The notes: generated from the sequence alone by a model not told the origin. A stretch of 64,000 nt of DNA from an uncultured Candidatus Saccharibacteria bacterium (GCA_948945085.1 CARBGY010000001.1:83916-147915), one strand, 5' to 3'; positions 18,084 through 26,873 are shown, counted from the stretch's first letter. Numbers and translations are program-made.

Positions 18084-19265
18084 TTATTTAATATTTTTAT
18101 CAATGTCAACGTCTTGGATTTCATATTTACGTCTATTTGCAACCCAACTAAGGATCCTTGTAGCCAGCCAACCAATTATAGCAAGGACAAAAAAGTAAAT
18201 AAAGCCAAAAGTTGTAAAGCTCGGTTCACTTTCAGTGAATAAATCCAGGATGGCTGCACCAGCAGACATAGACGTTACAATAGTCAGGCTGTTAATTGAA
18301 CTAGATGTTACATCTTGTTTAATACCGTCAAACAATTTCTGAGCAGACTGAACATAGTTCTTTGTCATATCCCAAAGATCCTTAATATATTCCAACGTAT
18401 TTCTCAAAGTTTCGTAACGAAAACCGGAAATTGCGAGAAATTCTTCAAGATCCTTATCTTGTTTCGCGATACGCTCACGAGTAGAAATGTAAGTAGACAT
18501 TTGGCGAATACGACCATCAATCAATGTGACGGTTTTTGCATAACTTTCTAGTTTAGTAGAAAACATAACGACGTCACTTCCACGAACTCTAGCACGATCT
18601 TTAACTGTATCAATTTTTTCCCAGATAATACGATGGAGGTTTAAATAACGATGAAGCTGACCTTTAAATTCTCGGATAAAAACTTGTTCCTCGACATAAC
18701 GCTCGATGTTGGATTTAGAGGTCTTTTTATTATTGATGAAATAATATTTATCCCCGCGTAAAACGCTGTAACTTTTATTGTCGAACTCGAAATATTTTTG
18801 GCGTTCGGTCTTTGATAGAAGCTCCGCGATATCTTCACGTGTTGCGTTATCACAAACAACAAAATATGGATAGATGTTTTCGATATGAGCTAGCTCCTTC
18901 GGAACTGGTGCGCCTAAACTGAAAAGATAATTAATAGCTGGGGAAAGTTGGCTTTCATAATAGCTCTTTAAGCGTTCAATATCGGCAAATAATGTTTCTT
19001 CACTCACTTCACTACTGCCAATAACGATAAGGCCGTCTTCAAAAATTTTTACTTGCAAACGATCGCCCGTAGTAACAAGTATAAACTCTTCACCAGATAC
19101 ACCATATTCAACATTGCCAATATTAAGATTTTTACGAAGCTCGGCAAGTTTCTTTTTGTTTAGTTTAAGTTGTGATTCGCCATTACGCAAAAAATCATAA
19201 ACTTCAGAAAGTTGAAGCATTGTGCGCTGGAACCAGCCACCGATATAAACGTTACTTATTTTCAT
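18084..19265 (-). CDS. Hypothetical protein with two C-terminal transmembrane helices
   Basis: 393 aa. A cytosolic alpha/beta N-terminal half (about 1-170) precedes a long charged, helical region (about 170-315: FKGQLHRYLNLHRIIWEKIDTV; LESYAKTVTLIDGRIRQ). Two helices follow near 320-375 (IVTSMSAGAAILDLF and FIYFFVLAIIGWLATRILSW) with a basic tail. The layout of soluble domain, long helix and two terminal membrane helices resembles CorA-like or RMND1/DUF155-like proteins, but the CorA GMN motif is absent. Function is not assigned. Confidence 0.6.
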   Translation of the reverse strand: MKISNVYIGGWFQRTMLQLSEVYDFLRNGESQLKLNKKKLAELRKNLNIGNVEYGVSGEEFILVTTGDRLQVKIFEDGLIVIGSSEVSEETLFADIERLKSYYESQLSPAINYLFSLGAPVPKELAHIENIYPYFVVCDNATREDIAELLSKTERQKYFEFDNKSYSVLRGDKYYFINNKKTSKSNIERYVEEQVFIREFKGQLHRYLNLHRIIWEKIDTVKDRARVRGSDVVMFSTKLESYAKTVTLIDGRIRQMSTYISTRERIAKQDKDLEEFLAISGFRYETLRNTLEYIKDLWDMTKNYVQSAQKLFDGIKQDVTSSSINSLTIVTSMSAGAAILDLFTESEPSFTTFGFIYFFVLAIIGWLATRILSWVANRRKYEIQDVDIDKNIK

Positions 19266-19301
19266 TTAGCCTTCCCTTTTTAACATTTTCCAACATTTTA
19301 A

Positions 19302-19739
19302 CTATACATCCTTTGAAAAGAATTTCGCATCAACAACTTCAAAGCCATACTTTTTATATAGCGCATGAGCGGCTTCACGAAAATTCTTTGACCAGAGCTC
19401 AACGACTTTTACGTTACGCTCTTTGCAGATGCGAAAGACTTCATCGAGCAATTTTGTGCCGAGGTGTTGGCGACGAACTTCTGGGTCTACACAAACGTGG
19501 TTTAAAATAGCAAACGTATTCATGTCTTCATAGATCGTAGGAATGATGGTGATTTTAGTATGTGCCACTAATTTTCCATCAAAATAGCCATTAACATATA
19601 TTTGGTTTGGGTCCGTTTCGGTTTCGCGCCAAACTTTTTGCGCGTAGGCGAGTGGCGTTTCCTCATTAAAGCAAGTATTTGTTAAGGTAATAATATCTAA
19701 TAAATCTTCTGCCTTAGCAGTACGAAAACTAACTTCCAT
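19302..19739 (-). CDS. GNAT-family N-acetyltransferase
   Basis: 145-aa acetyl-CoA-dependent acetyltransferase. The acetyl-CoA loop is VRRQHLGTKLLDEVFRICKE (about 88-107, R-x-x-x-L-G), preceded by strand ILNHVCVDPE. The C-terminal motif EAAHALYKKYGFEVVDAKFF is typical of RimI-like enzymes. The acceptor substrate is unknown. Confidence 0.88.
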   Translation of the reverse strand: MEVSFRTAKAEDLLDIITLTNTCFNEETPLAYAQKVWRETETDPNQIYVNGYFDGKLVAHTKITIIPTIYEDMNTFAILNHVCVDPEVRRQHLGTKLLDEVFRICKERNVKVVELWSKNFREAAHALYKKYGFEVVDAKFFSKDV

Positions 19740-19750
19740 TTTACATTACC

Positions 19751-20212
19751 CTATTTAGTATAATTACCGTCTTCATCAAAAGTCAAATTCTCAACTCGGC
19801 CATAAGCGCTACCATAAGCTTTTGTCATGGCATTAATCCAGTCAATAATATCCCAAATCCAGCCCGCAAAACCACCAACAATTGTGATCCAGCCAAAGGT
19901 ATTAAGAAGGAGCTTAAAAACGCCAAGAGCGGTTTGGCCACGCAAGAAGCGGTCGATACCGAACGCGCCAAACATAAAAGTGGCAACCCAAACGAAAACG
20001 TGTTTATTAATCGTGCGCGCGCCATCTTCGCTGACGCCAGTAACGGTTTCGGTGCGGCGGACAATGAAATCATCGCCATCACGAAAAACATTAACCCGAT
20101 CTCCGACTTGAGGATTTGAAAATTGCAAAGAAGCAATCGGAACCGTCACGACCTTGCCGTCGTCTTCTCCAATCTTTACTTCTGCACTACTTATAGTTAA
20201 AATTTCTGCCAT
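19751..20212 (-). CDS. TM2-domain membrane protein
   Basis: 153 aa. A soluble beta-rich N-terminal part (about 1-70, QVGDRVNVFRDGDDFIVRR) is followed by a TM2 domain: helix one VFVWVATFMFGAFGIDRFLRGQ carries the diagnostic GxDRF turn and helix two is GWITIVGGFAGWIWDIIDW. TM2 proteins occur in small-membrane-protein families without a defined enzymatic role. The GNAT gene follows 11 bp downstream. Confidence 0.84.
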   Translation of the reverse strand: MAEILTISSAEVKIGEDDGKVVTVPIASLQFSNPQVGDRVNVFRDGDDFIVRRTETVTGVSEDGARTINKHVFVWVATFMFGAFGIDRFLRGQTALGVFKLLLNTFGWITIVGGFAGWIWDIIDWINAMTKAYGSAYGRVENLTFDEDGNYTK

Positions 20213-20249
20213 AAAGCACCTCTCTTTTTATCCAATTACTCTTATTATA

Positions 20250-20486
20250 CTACATGTTCTCCGAATCTATAGGAATTTCGATTAGTTTCTTACGATTAGA
20301 TTGTCCAGACCTAATTTCTATACAAGTCTTTGCGACCTTAAAATGACTTGAGAGAAGTTTTAATAAAGCAGTATTTGCTGCGCCATCAATCGGTTTTTCG
20401 CGAAGATAGATGGTCAAATGATTACCGTCTGCGATCAGAAGAGGTCCTTTCTTTGAGCCAGGTTTAACTGTGACTTCATAGAGCAT
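20250..20486 (-). CDS. DUF167 / YggU-family protein
   Basis: 78 aa matching the YggU fold: VTVKPGSKKG, then LTIYLREKPIDGAANTALLKLLSSHF (the conserved A-x-G-x-A-N motif), then IRSGQSNRKKLIEI. The cellular role of the family is unresolved. TACAAT lies 6 nt before the ATG, so the transcript is probably leaderless. Confidence 0.85.
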   Translation of the reverse strand: MLYEVTVKPGSKKGPLLIADGNHLTIYLREKPIDGAANTALLKLLSSHFKVAKTCIEIRSGQSNRKKLIEIPIDSENM

Positions 20487-20537
20487 GGTTCCATTGTAGC
20501 ATATGCTCAGGTCTAAAGAAGCTGATATTGCAATAAA

Positions 20538-21227
20538 TCAAGTTTGCAAAATCCATTTTGTAATCTCAGTCTTAAGACGGTAGTATTCCGCTTCGGTAAA
20601 TTGCATGTTCGCGATGCAGAATTGACAATGAGCTAGATGACTACAGAACATACATTCGTACAGGTTGCTAGCATCTTGGATAAAGTAGGAATTGCTAATT
20701 TTATTTGAGCAGATTACATTATAAGAATTTGTACAAGCTGCCGAATCATCCACCCGTAGACAGTAACTAAGATTAGTACTACGCTGACAAGCGGCAGCGT
20801 AATTACTCTCATAAGTTCCATCACAAAAAAGAATATGGTCACAGTCGCCACAATTAGTTGATGCGTGAACATTGGTTGAATTATAAATTGGGTCACTCGC
20901 AGAAACATTCTCACTATTCGTAACTCGCTCAGTAGCAATGTAATTAACCGACTCCCAAATCGCAATAATCTCGTCGATACTATGCGGTATACGTTTTGGG
21001 AGCAACCAATTTTCGCGTCGTTGGACGCTGGCAGTAGTCATAAAACTCTTAGCATTTGGCATGGCGGAGTAAGTGGCTTCTTCAGTGATCGAGTCACGAA
21101 CTAAACTTGGTAATTTAATGTCAAAAGTAAATTTTTCACAAAATGTTTTTAGATTCCACGGCAGTGGCTTTTGGAAAATAGTTTGAAATATTTGATTAAG
21201 GGTTTTAATATTTTCGTTAGTGCTCAT
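20538..21227 (-). CDS. Hypothetical Cys-rich protein coupled to HerA/VirB4-like ATPase
   Basis: 229 aa with at least 11 Cys in the C-terminal half, spaced irregularly in a Ser/Asn/Tyr-rich context (NCGDCDHILFCDGTYESNY; CQRSTNLSYCLRVDDSAAC; MFCSHLAHCQFCIANMQF). The pattern suggests metal or disulfide cross-linking and repeats of a ~20-residue unit, as in beta-helical proteins. Its start overlaps the upstream ATPase gene by 11 bp, so the two are co-translated and likely function together. No family was recognised. Confidence 0.6.
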   Translation of the reverse strand: MSTNENIKTLNQIFQTIFQKPLPWNLKTFCEKFTFDIKLPSLVRDSITEEATYSAMPNAKSFMTTASVQRRENWLLPKRIPHSIDEIIAIWESVNYIATERVTNSENVSASDPIYNSTNVHASTNCGDCDHILFCDGTYESNYAAACQRSTNLSYCLRVDDSAACTNSYNVICSNKISNSYFIQDASNLYECMFCSHLAHCQFCIANMQFTEAEYYRLKTEITKWILQT

Positions 21228-23085
21228 CTTGCTCCTTAATTATCCTTTTACGATTAGTACTATTTGATTGCATAACTTGTTCAATACTAATATCTGAATG
21301 GAAATCAAAACTAAAATCAATTTGAGGTTTAGATATTTCTTCATCGTATTCTTGATCTTCTTTTTCTAGATAAGGTGGGGCAGAATGATTAATAGTGTGC
21401 GCTCGGAAAGTGGGGTAGTTTATCCCATGACGGCGAACTTTGACCAAACATTCACAAGTATTCTGTTTGGTAAGAAAATTAGTGAACTCTTCTTTTAATT
21501 CAACTGGCGTTTTCTTTGTAGTAAAATCGTACTGAAGATTCTCACCTAATATAATTGCGTCAGCTTTTGAAACGCGAAAGATGAAGTAGTTTACAGTATT
21601 AGCTAAAATCGCCTCTCGCAAAGGCTGACTAATCTGACCAAAGTACTGGCCAATCAAAATAACGGAGACGTGATACTTGCGCAGTTCGGAAAGAACACGA
21701 TTAAGAATTGGATTCTCTAATATGCTTATTTCATCAATAACAACTATTAAGTGGTGGGAAAAAGCGTTACTTGTGGCGAGTTGAAAAATCTGCTGCATCA
21801 GAAAACCAGTAATAATCTGTGTGGATTTTAAGCCTAATTTTGTAACATTAAAGGAAAGAGTAGTTAAAAAGTTTTGCTTAAGAATGTCAGCAAAATTATT
21901 AGTTGGATGTTTTACATTAAAAGCTGGTAACATTTGAATCTCATCAAGAAAACTAATAACAGGAGCTATGGCCTGATCGTAAAATTGACTTTTTATAATA
22001 CTAAATTCAGTTAGGAAGAATTGGACTACATTTGATGCAAGCCGCTTTCGATACTTACTGCATAGCTGATTGCGATAGTCGGCGTCCAATAATAAATTAC
22101 GAAAACGCTGAAGAGATAATTCATCAGCCGTAGAAAGTAGATAAAAGCCAAAGCGCAAAACGCGTTCAAGACGACTATTAAAGTTTTCGCGCATAAGACT
22201 CCGCATTAGACTCAAGAAAAGTTCAGCGCTAGAAGCCTGATTTTTTCGATCGCTAATAAAAAGGTTAATGCTATTATTTGGAGAATTAAAATTTAGTATC
22301 TTTTGGCTGTCGATGTTCGTAAAATCGTGTTTTAAACTATCGTGCGGATCAAAAACCACTATGTGACAACTGTCGCTTGAAGTATTATATATTTCCTCAA
22401 TTAGGTGAGCAACGAATTTTGATTTGCCACTGCCACTTTCGCCGAGTATGAGCGAATGTGTAGCGAAGTCAAAGCCGGAAGGTGTTAGAAAATAATCTTG
22501 ATGAAAATTTTCTGAAATTTTAAGGATTGCATGGTCAGATGATAGACTGAGAAATGGGACGATTTTGTCAAAGCGCAGAGTTTGGGGAATTTTTTTGTAT
22601 TGATATCCATGAGGATTACTAAAATCAAAACTTAATAGTTGAGCCGGAATTGCAACTACAAAAGCTGAATGATAAATTTGATTTTGTTGCTTGTAGTAGA
22701 TGCGCACATAATTAATCTTAGATAAGTGAACAATTGAAAAATTGATTTCTAGGGCAATAAATTCTGCATCGAAGTGTGCTATACGCTCAATAGCCTTTTT
22801 CAGACTTGCTTGAAAGTGCAAGGTTGGCGAGAATCTTAACGCTGAGTCTGGAAGCTTTGGGATGATAGGGATTGGCGCAAACATGATTGATGGCAGCGTA
22901 GTTTTTAAAGGTAACTTTAATGGAACTTCGAGATAGTAATGAATTGTCCCCACTTCGAGTTGTAGCAAAATTCTCCAACCCCCACGTAGTCCCACATACC
23001 ATTCTAAAAAGTTTAAAATCCCCTCCCAATCTGATGGAGTAAAATGAGTTTTTCCAAAGAAAAGCTCGTAATAAAAAGTCGACAT
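21217..23085 (-). CDS. HerA/VirB4-like (DUF87) P-loop ATPase
   Basis: 622-aa ASCE-type ATPase. Walker A is ILGESGSGKSKF (about 214-225) and Walker B is HLIVVIDEISILEN (about 424-437), followed by an Arg/Gln sensor segment (VSVILIGQYFGQISQPLREA). The N-terminal ~200 residues form an uncharacterised beta-rich region with no membrane helix. Such ATPases pump DNA (HerA/FtsK) or power type IV secretion or pilus assembly (VirB4/TraC). The coupled Cys-rich gene suggests a surface or secretion role. No other secretion component is adjacent. Confidence 0.78.
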   Translation of the reverse strand: MSTFYYELFFGKTHFTPSDWEGILNFLEWYVGLRGGWRILLQLEVGTIHYYLEVPLKLPLKTTLPSIMFAPIPIIPKLPDSALRFSPTLHFQASLKKAIERIAHFDAEFIALEINFSIVHLSKINYVRIYYKQQNQIYHSAFVVAIPAQLLSFDFSNPHGYQYKKIPQTLRFDKIVPFLSLSSDHAILKISENFHQDYFLTPSGFDFATHSLILGESGSGKSKFVAHLIEEIYNTSSDSCHIVVFDPHDSLKHDFTNIDSQKILNFNSPNNSINLFISDRKNQASSAELFLSLMRSLMRENFNSRLERVLRFGFYLLSTADELSLQRFRNLLLDADYRNQLCSKYRKRLASNVVQFFLTEFSIIKSQFYDQAIAPVISFLDEIQMLPAFNVKHPTNNFADILKQNFLTTLSFNVTKLGLKSTQIITGFLMQQIFQLATSNAFSHHLIVVIDEISILENPILNRVLSELRKYHVSVILIGQYFGQISQPLREAILANTVNYFIFRVSKADAIILGENLQYDFTTKKTPVELKEEFTNFLTKQNTCECLVKVRRHGINYPTFRAHTINHSAPPYLEKEDQEYDEEISKPQIDFSFDFHSDISIEQVMQSNSTNRKRIIKEQDEH

Positions 23086-23142
23086 AAATTCATCGTAGCT
23101 TTTTTTAAAAATTAATTTATGATTTTAATGAAACGAAAAAAA

Positions 23143-23946
23143 TCATTCAATTGGAACTAGCACTTCCGTTACGCCGTCATGATAATACTCAAGATCAGGA
23201 GCAGGACTAAGACTATAATCACAAACTGGAAGAAAGTTCTCGTAAAAATCACGAGTTACGCGTTGGATTTCAATAGCGTCTTGCGATTTAACATTGAATT
23301 TTAAACGACGCGATGCGGCAATTTCATAAGTAGGAAAGTCATAGTACGGCTCTCTCCAAAGCGCCCAATAGTTATAATTATCACAGGAATCTCGCCCATC
23401 CTCGTAAGCGACTAAACCGTAGTCCGGATCGGGGAGTTCAGGATAATCTAAAGCTATTTTTTCATATAGCCGTGGAGCATCGTTAGAAATATGCAAATCG
23501 TCTGTTTGTGTATGTAGCCCATACAGTTCCATAGCATCAAGTGTTATAATTTCGTAGGATATTTCTTTAGATACCTTTGGCTGCGAAAAAGTTAATTTTG
23601 GACAAAATTTAAGATGAGAAGGTTGTTGTTTAACTTTTGTTGGCCACACTTGATGATATTTATAAAAAGCACGCGAAAAGGCAGCTTGCGAAGTGTAGCC
23701 ATATTTCATTGCAACATCAATAACACGAAGATCGCCTTGAACAAGATCTTTTGCAGCCAAACTTAAACGGCGTTTACGGAGGTACTCAGAAAAATTCATG
23801 CCGGAAAAAAGTGGAAAAAGGCGCCGTAAAGTTCCCAGGCTTAGGCCCGTAAAATGCGCAAGCTGTGCATAATCAATTTCATCATCAAGATGCTGTTCAA
23901 TGTACGACGTTAGCAAATTTAAGCGATCGTAAAAATCTATTGCCAT
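23143..23946 (-). CDS. AraC-family regulator with GyrI-like effector domain
   Basis: 267 aa from ATG 23946 (MAIDFYDRLNLL). The start is one base after the stop of the ABC1 gene, so it is translationally coupled; a longer frame beginning at 23979 overlaps that gene. Two helix-turn-helix motifs form the AraC DNA-binding domain (about 20-110: LAHFTGLSLGTLRRLFPLFSG and VAMKYGYTSQAAFSRAFYKYH). The C-terminal half (about 135-267) resembles the GyrI/SOUL-like small-molecule-binding domain found after AraC domains (Rob, SoxS-type relatives). Its inducer and targets are unknown. Confidence 0.85.
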   Translation of the reverse strand: MAIDFYDRLNLLTSYIEQHLDDEIDYAQLAHFTGLSLGTLRRLFPLFSGMNFSEYLRKRRLSLAAKDLVQGDLRVIDVAMKYGYTSQAAFSRAFYKYHQVWPTKVKQQPSHLKFCPKLTFSQPKVSKEISYEIITLDAMELYGLHTQTDDLHISNDAPRLYEKIALDYPELPDPDYGLVAYEDGRDSCDNYNYWALWREPYYDFPTYEIAASRRLKFNVKSQDAIEIQRVTRDFYENFLPVCDYSLSPAPDLEYYHDGVTEVLVPIE

Positions 23947-23947
23947 T

Positions 23948-25357
23948 TTACCGTCCCATAAGATCAATAATTTCATCAAAATGGGCGAGAGTAGTCGCGA
24001 AGCAGTTTCGGAGTGTTTTTAGTTCTTCGGCACTTGCCGCTAATCCCATCCAAATATCATCTTGCAATCCCGCCTCGATCAATTTAGGAAGCACGTTAAG
24101 TCCAGAATTGAAAGTCGTTTGGATATCCTGAAAACTGCGGGTGGCGTAATATTCAATTACCTGACTAGCAAGTAGTTCCTTCGTACTCGTAAGATTGCCG
24201 ATGATGGTATTCATACCATAAAGGGCAAGAAAGGCTTTTGCTGCTTTAAAAATAAATGTCGGTGGCGAAATATTATATTTTGTAAACACATTCATCATCT
24301 CAATAAAGTATTGGGTGACCGGAATGTTCTGTAACCGAGCAATTTCAGCTCCCATGTCATGAATGAATTCAGTTCTGTCGTAATCCGCATGGCGGCTATT
24401 TTGAATTAGCAAGTCAATCAGTGGCTCGGTTTTACATGTATAGGAATAAAGAAATAGTTGACGTAGTAGCTGGGCTTCATCGGCGGTGAATTCAAAAATT
24501 AAGCCCATATCTAGAAAACCAACATTCCCTGTTGAATCAATATAGAGATTACCGCTATGCGGATCGCCGTGAAAAACGACTGGCATATCATGAAACATGG
24601 CATAAAAAGAAAGGGCAAGGTAATCGTTAACACAGGTTTGGATTTTTTGTTTATTATCGTTAGTAAGTTTTAAGTGATTAATAGTTGGGTGGGCAATAAA
24701 CTCCATAACAATGATTTTATCTGTGCAAAATTCGGGAAAAGATTTAGGAAGTTTAATATAATGTTTGCCTGGAACCTTGCCATTGACGCTATTGGCAAAT
24801 TGTTGGTAACGAGAAATATTTTGATATTCATGTGTAAAATCTGTTTCCTCCAAAATCCAGTCAGCCCAAAGTTTAAGAGCTTGATCGCTACCAAGAAAAT
24901 TCCGAAACTTGGCAAAATGCCCAAAAGCATGGATTAATCGACGAATTTGGCGAACGTCATGTTCCACACTGCGCACGACATCTTCGCGTTTGACTTTTAG
25001 GACGACTTGGCGACCATCTTTTAACTTTGCGCGATGAACCTGTGAAATTGAGGCTGAGCCGATTGGTTCTGGATCAATAGTTTTAAAAATCTCAGCAGTT
25101 CGACCTTGATATTCCTGATCAATGATTTGTCGAATTTTAGAGAAACTAATTGGATTACAGTGATCACAGATTTTCGACAAGCGCCGTCGATCTTCCTCAT
25201 TAAATACTTGTCCGTAGTTTTGCATGGCCAAAATTTGAGCCATCTTAATGTAGACAACGCCCATTTTTTCGGCAAAATCGCAAATAATAACGCCGGTATT
25301 GCGTCGTAAGATAAATTTTTGAATCACCATGCAAAAAATGCGCCAATATAGTTTCAT
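23948..25357 (-). CDS. ABC1/AarF/UbiB-family atypical kinase
   Basis: 469-aa protein-kinase-like fold. Visible motifs are QILAMQNYGQVFNEEDRRRLSKICD (the family's KxGQ-like region with Gln, which occludes the active site), the VAIK-type Lys in GRQVVLKVKRED, VHRD-like FHGDPHSGNLYI and the DFG-equivalent VGFLDMGLIF. Family members support ubiquinone or isoprenoid-lipid metabolism; no quinone pathway is visible here. Its promoter (25375-25403) belongs to a near-identical set also found at 60348 and 62800. Confidence 0.88.
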   Translation of the reverse strand: MKLYWRIFCMVIQKFILRRNTGVIICDFAEKMGVVYIKMAQILAMQNYGQVFNEEDRRRLSKICDHCNPISFSKIRQIIDQEYQGRTAEIFKTIDPEPIGSASISQVHRAKLKDGRQVVLKVKREDVVRSVEHDVRQIRRLIHAFGHFAKFRNFLGSDQALKLWADWILEETDFTHEYQNISRYQQFANSVNGKVPGKHYIKLPKSFPEFCTDKIIVMEFIAHPTINHLKLTNDNKQKIQTCVNDYLALSFYAMFHDMPVVFHGDPHSGNLYIDSTGNVGFLDMGLIFEFTADEAQLLRQLFLYSYTCKTEPLIDLLIQNSRHADYDRTEFIHDMGAEIARLQNIPVTQYFIEMMNVFTKYNISPPTFIFKAAKAFLALYGMNTIIGNLTSTKELLASQVIEYYATRSFQDIQTTFNSGLNVLPKLIEAGLQDDIWMGLAASAEELKTLRNCFATTLAHFDEIIDLMGR

Positions 25358-25374
25358 AATAACCCTATCTTTTC

Positions 25375-25403
25375 ATTGTATCATATTTATTCTAAAAAGT
25401 CAA
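25375..25403 (-). promoter_or_regulatory. Sigma-70 type promoter of the ABC1-AraC operon
   Basis: Minus strand TTGACT (25398-25403), 17-bp spacer, TACAAT (25375-25380). The sequence from -35 through the start (…TGATACAATGAAAAGATAGGG, split here) is nearly identical to promoters at 60348-60376 and 62800-62828. Confidence 0.85.
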
Positions 25404-25474
25404 TAGAAAAATAGTATTTTATTCTATTTTGCGGCTTTCTTGTATATCTGAATAAGTATAGTTATAATAAACTT

Positions 25475-26155
25475 ATGCGAGAAGAAGTTATTAAGCAGTT
25501 GATGGACTTACAGGATTTGAAGTACCGTGAGTTTCATAGCGGACTTTGTCCGCGTACTTACAACATCATCGGTGTGCGTATCCCCGAACAGCGTAAGATA
25601 GCGAAAAGATTAATAAAGGATAATTTCCAGAAGTTTCTGATGGAAGTGAAAAACGAATTCTATGAAGAGACGATGATTGAGGGTATGGTAATCGCTATGG
25701 CTCCGATGGCATTACAGGACCGACTAGAATGCCTAAGAAAGTTTGTTCCAAAGATTGATAACTGGGCTGTGTGCGATTCAGTATGTGCTAGTTTTAAAGT
25801 ACCACTTAAGGAACGCAGCACATACTGGGACTTCATATTAACATACCGTGGGAGCGTTAGGGAGTTTGAACTGAGATTTATGCTCATTATGATGCTAGAT
25901 CATTTTCTTGATGGCGAACATTTGCAACGTATTTTTACAATTATTGATACCTTACGAACAGAAGCTTACTATGTTAATATGGCTACGGCTTGGTTAGTGG
26001 CGGAGGCCTTTACGAAACATCGAGATGAAACATTGAAATTTTTACAGGATGATCACTTGTCTAAATTTACACATAATAAAGCAATCCAAAAAGCCTGCGA
26101 GTCATATCGTGTAGATGCGGATGATAAGATCTTGCTTCGTAGTATGAAAAGATAG
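25475..26155 (+). CDS. AlkD-like DNA alkylation repair protein
   Basis: 226-aa HEAT-like repeat protein of the DNA_alkylation family, which contains glycosylases that remove bulky or charged alkyl bases without base flipping. Conserved features are NIIGVRIPEQRKIAKRLI near residue 28, EETMIEGMVIA, and the DNW-x-x-CD motif (KIDNWAVCDSVCASF, about 92-106). The catalytic Asp of AlkD lies in this region. Length is normal. The mRNA is leaderless (TATAAT 6 nt before ATG). The first cassette of the 26-kb block begins 28 bp after its stop. Confidence 0.88.
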   Translation: MREEVIKQLMDLQDLKYREFHSGLCPRTYNIIGVRIPEQRKIAKRLIKDNFQKFLMEVKNEFYEETMIEGMVIAMAPMALQDRLECLRKFVPKIDNWAVCDSVCASFKVPLKERSTYWDFILTYRGSVREFELRFMLIMMLDHFLDGEHLQRIFTIIDTLRTEAYYVNMATAWLVAEAFTKHRDETLKFLQDDHLSKFTHNKAIQKACESYRVDADDKILLRSMKR

Positions 26156-26183
26156 AGATTCAGTAGGACCAACTTTCTTAAAC

Positions 26184-26399
26184 AACACCGCAGCCAGTCC
26201 CTTATACTATGTACGCGGCGGGTATGTCGGTCTGCATACTGGTTCATTGAGAAGCGCAGGCCTCGATAGCTACTACTGGTCAGCTACTACCTATCCTAAT
26301 GCTACGTACGTGTACAGCCTCGGTTTCGATAGTACTAACGTTGGCCCGTCGAACTACAGCAATCGATTCTACGGTTTCTCGGTGCGCTGCATTGCCCCT
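26184..26399 (+). pseudogene. Silent cassette A: 3' fragment of FISUMP/C-lectin-like surface protein
   Basis: The frame reads NNTAASPLYYVRGGY, a variable core with DSYYWSATTYPNA, and RFYGFSVRCIA. This is the C-terminal signature of Fibrobacter-succinogenes-major-paralogous (FISUMP)/C-type-lectin-like domains. It has no start codon, ribosome binding site or promoter and is only about 72 codons. The 5' part (AACACCGCAGCCAGTCCC and the following ~22 bases) is identical to cassette E at 56160. The core differs mainly at NNY codons. It is followed by a ~85-nt polypyrimidine tract and foldback element 1. Confidence 0.75.
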
Positions 26400-26478
26400 T
26401 TCTCTCGCTTCTTTCTCTTTCTCCCATCTCCTTCTTTTTAACTTCTGTTTTTCTTCCTCTTTATTTCTCCTTTCTCCT

Positions 26479-26614
26479 CTTCTCCCTCCCATACATTATC
26501 TGACGAACTAATCCTTTTGGGCTGAGATATTCCAAATCACGGCCCGAACGATCAAGTGAGGGATTCGATTTGGAATATCTCACCGTGAGGAAGATAATGT
26601 ATGGGAGGGAGAAG
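26479..26614. repeat. Foldback element 1 (nested inverted repeats)
   Basis: A 23-bp perfect outer inverted repeat (arm core CTCCCTCCCATACATTATC at 26479-26501; complement at 26592-26614) encloses a perfect 16-bp inner stem (TGAGATATTCCAAATC, 26523-26538; complement 26567-26582) with a 28-nt loop. The flanks GACGAACTA, GGGCTG and CACCGTGAGGA are shared with element 2 at 51908-52018, while the inner stem sequences differ. Confidence 0.88.
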
Positions 26615-26665
26615 GGGAAATGATAGAAAAAGGAGAAAGAGAAAGAATGGGGAGAAAAAGACGAT

Positions 26666-26873
26666 ACAGTGTACCGAGAAACCGTAGGAGCGATTGTAGT
26701 AGCTGGACTGATAGATGTCGGTACTACCAAAATGAAAAGAGTAGGCATTCATCGTATTAGAATACGTAGTACTAGACCATAAGTAAGTATTGAGGCCTGC
26801 AGCTCTTAACGATCCATTACCTAAATCAGCATACCCGCCGCGTACATAGTATAAGGGGCTGGCTGCGGTGTTG
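26666..26873 (-). pseudogene. Silent cassette B: FISUMP/C-lectin-like 3' fragment
   Basis: Read on the minus strand: LYNTAASPLYYVRGGYADLGN, then LNTYLWSSTTYSN, then YYNRSYGFSVHCI. It is homologous to cassettes A, C and E but the most divergent in its core, and the Arg of SVRC is His. No start codon or promoter. It converges on cassette A across foldback element 1; its 5' end lies ~20 bp from the family-2 cassette at 26894. Confidence 0.72.

Larger units (their letters stand above)
26184..26873. repeat. ~690-bp imperfect palindrome built from two convergent cassettes
   Basis: Cassette A (+), a C/T-rich tract (about 26395-26478), foldback element 1, a G/A-rich tract (26603-26665) and cassette B (-) are arranged as a nested inverted repeat. 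The outermost arms are near identical: ACACCGCAGCCAG and the following ~30 bases at 26186 reappear inverted at about 26830-26873. The centre is the perfect 16-bp hairpin inside element 1. Confidence 0.85.

Noticed and set aside
26461..26752. Minus-strand frames through the foldback element and purine tract
   Set aside because: They are Ser/Phe/Leu-rich translations of polypyrimidine DNA with no start signal. The frame's only meaningful part is cassette B.
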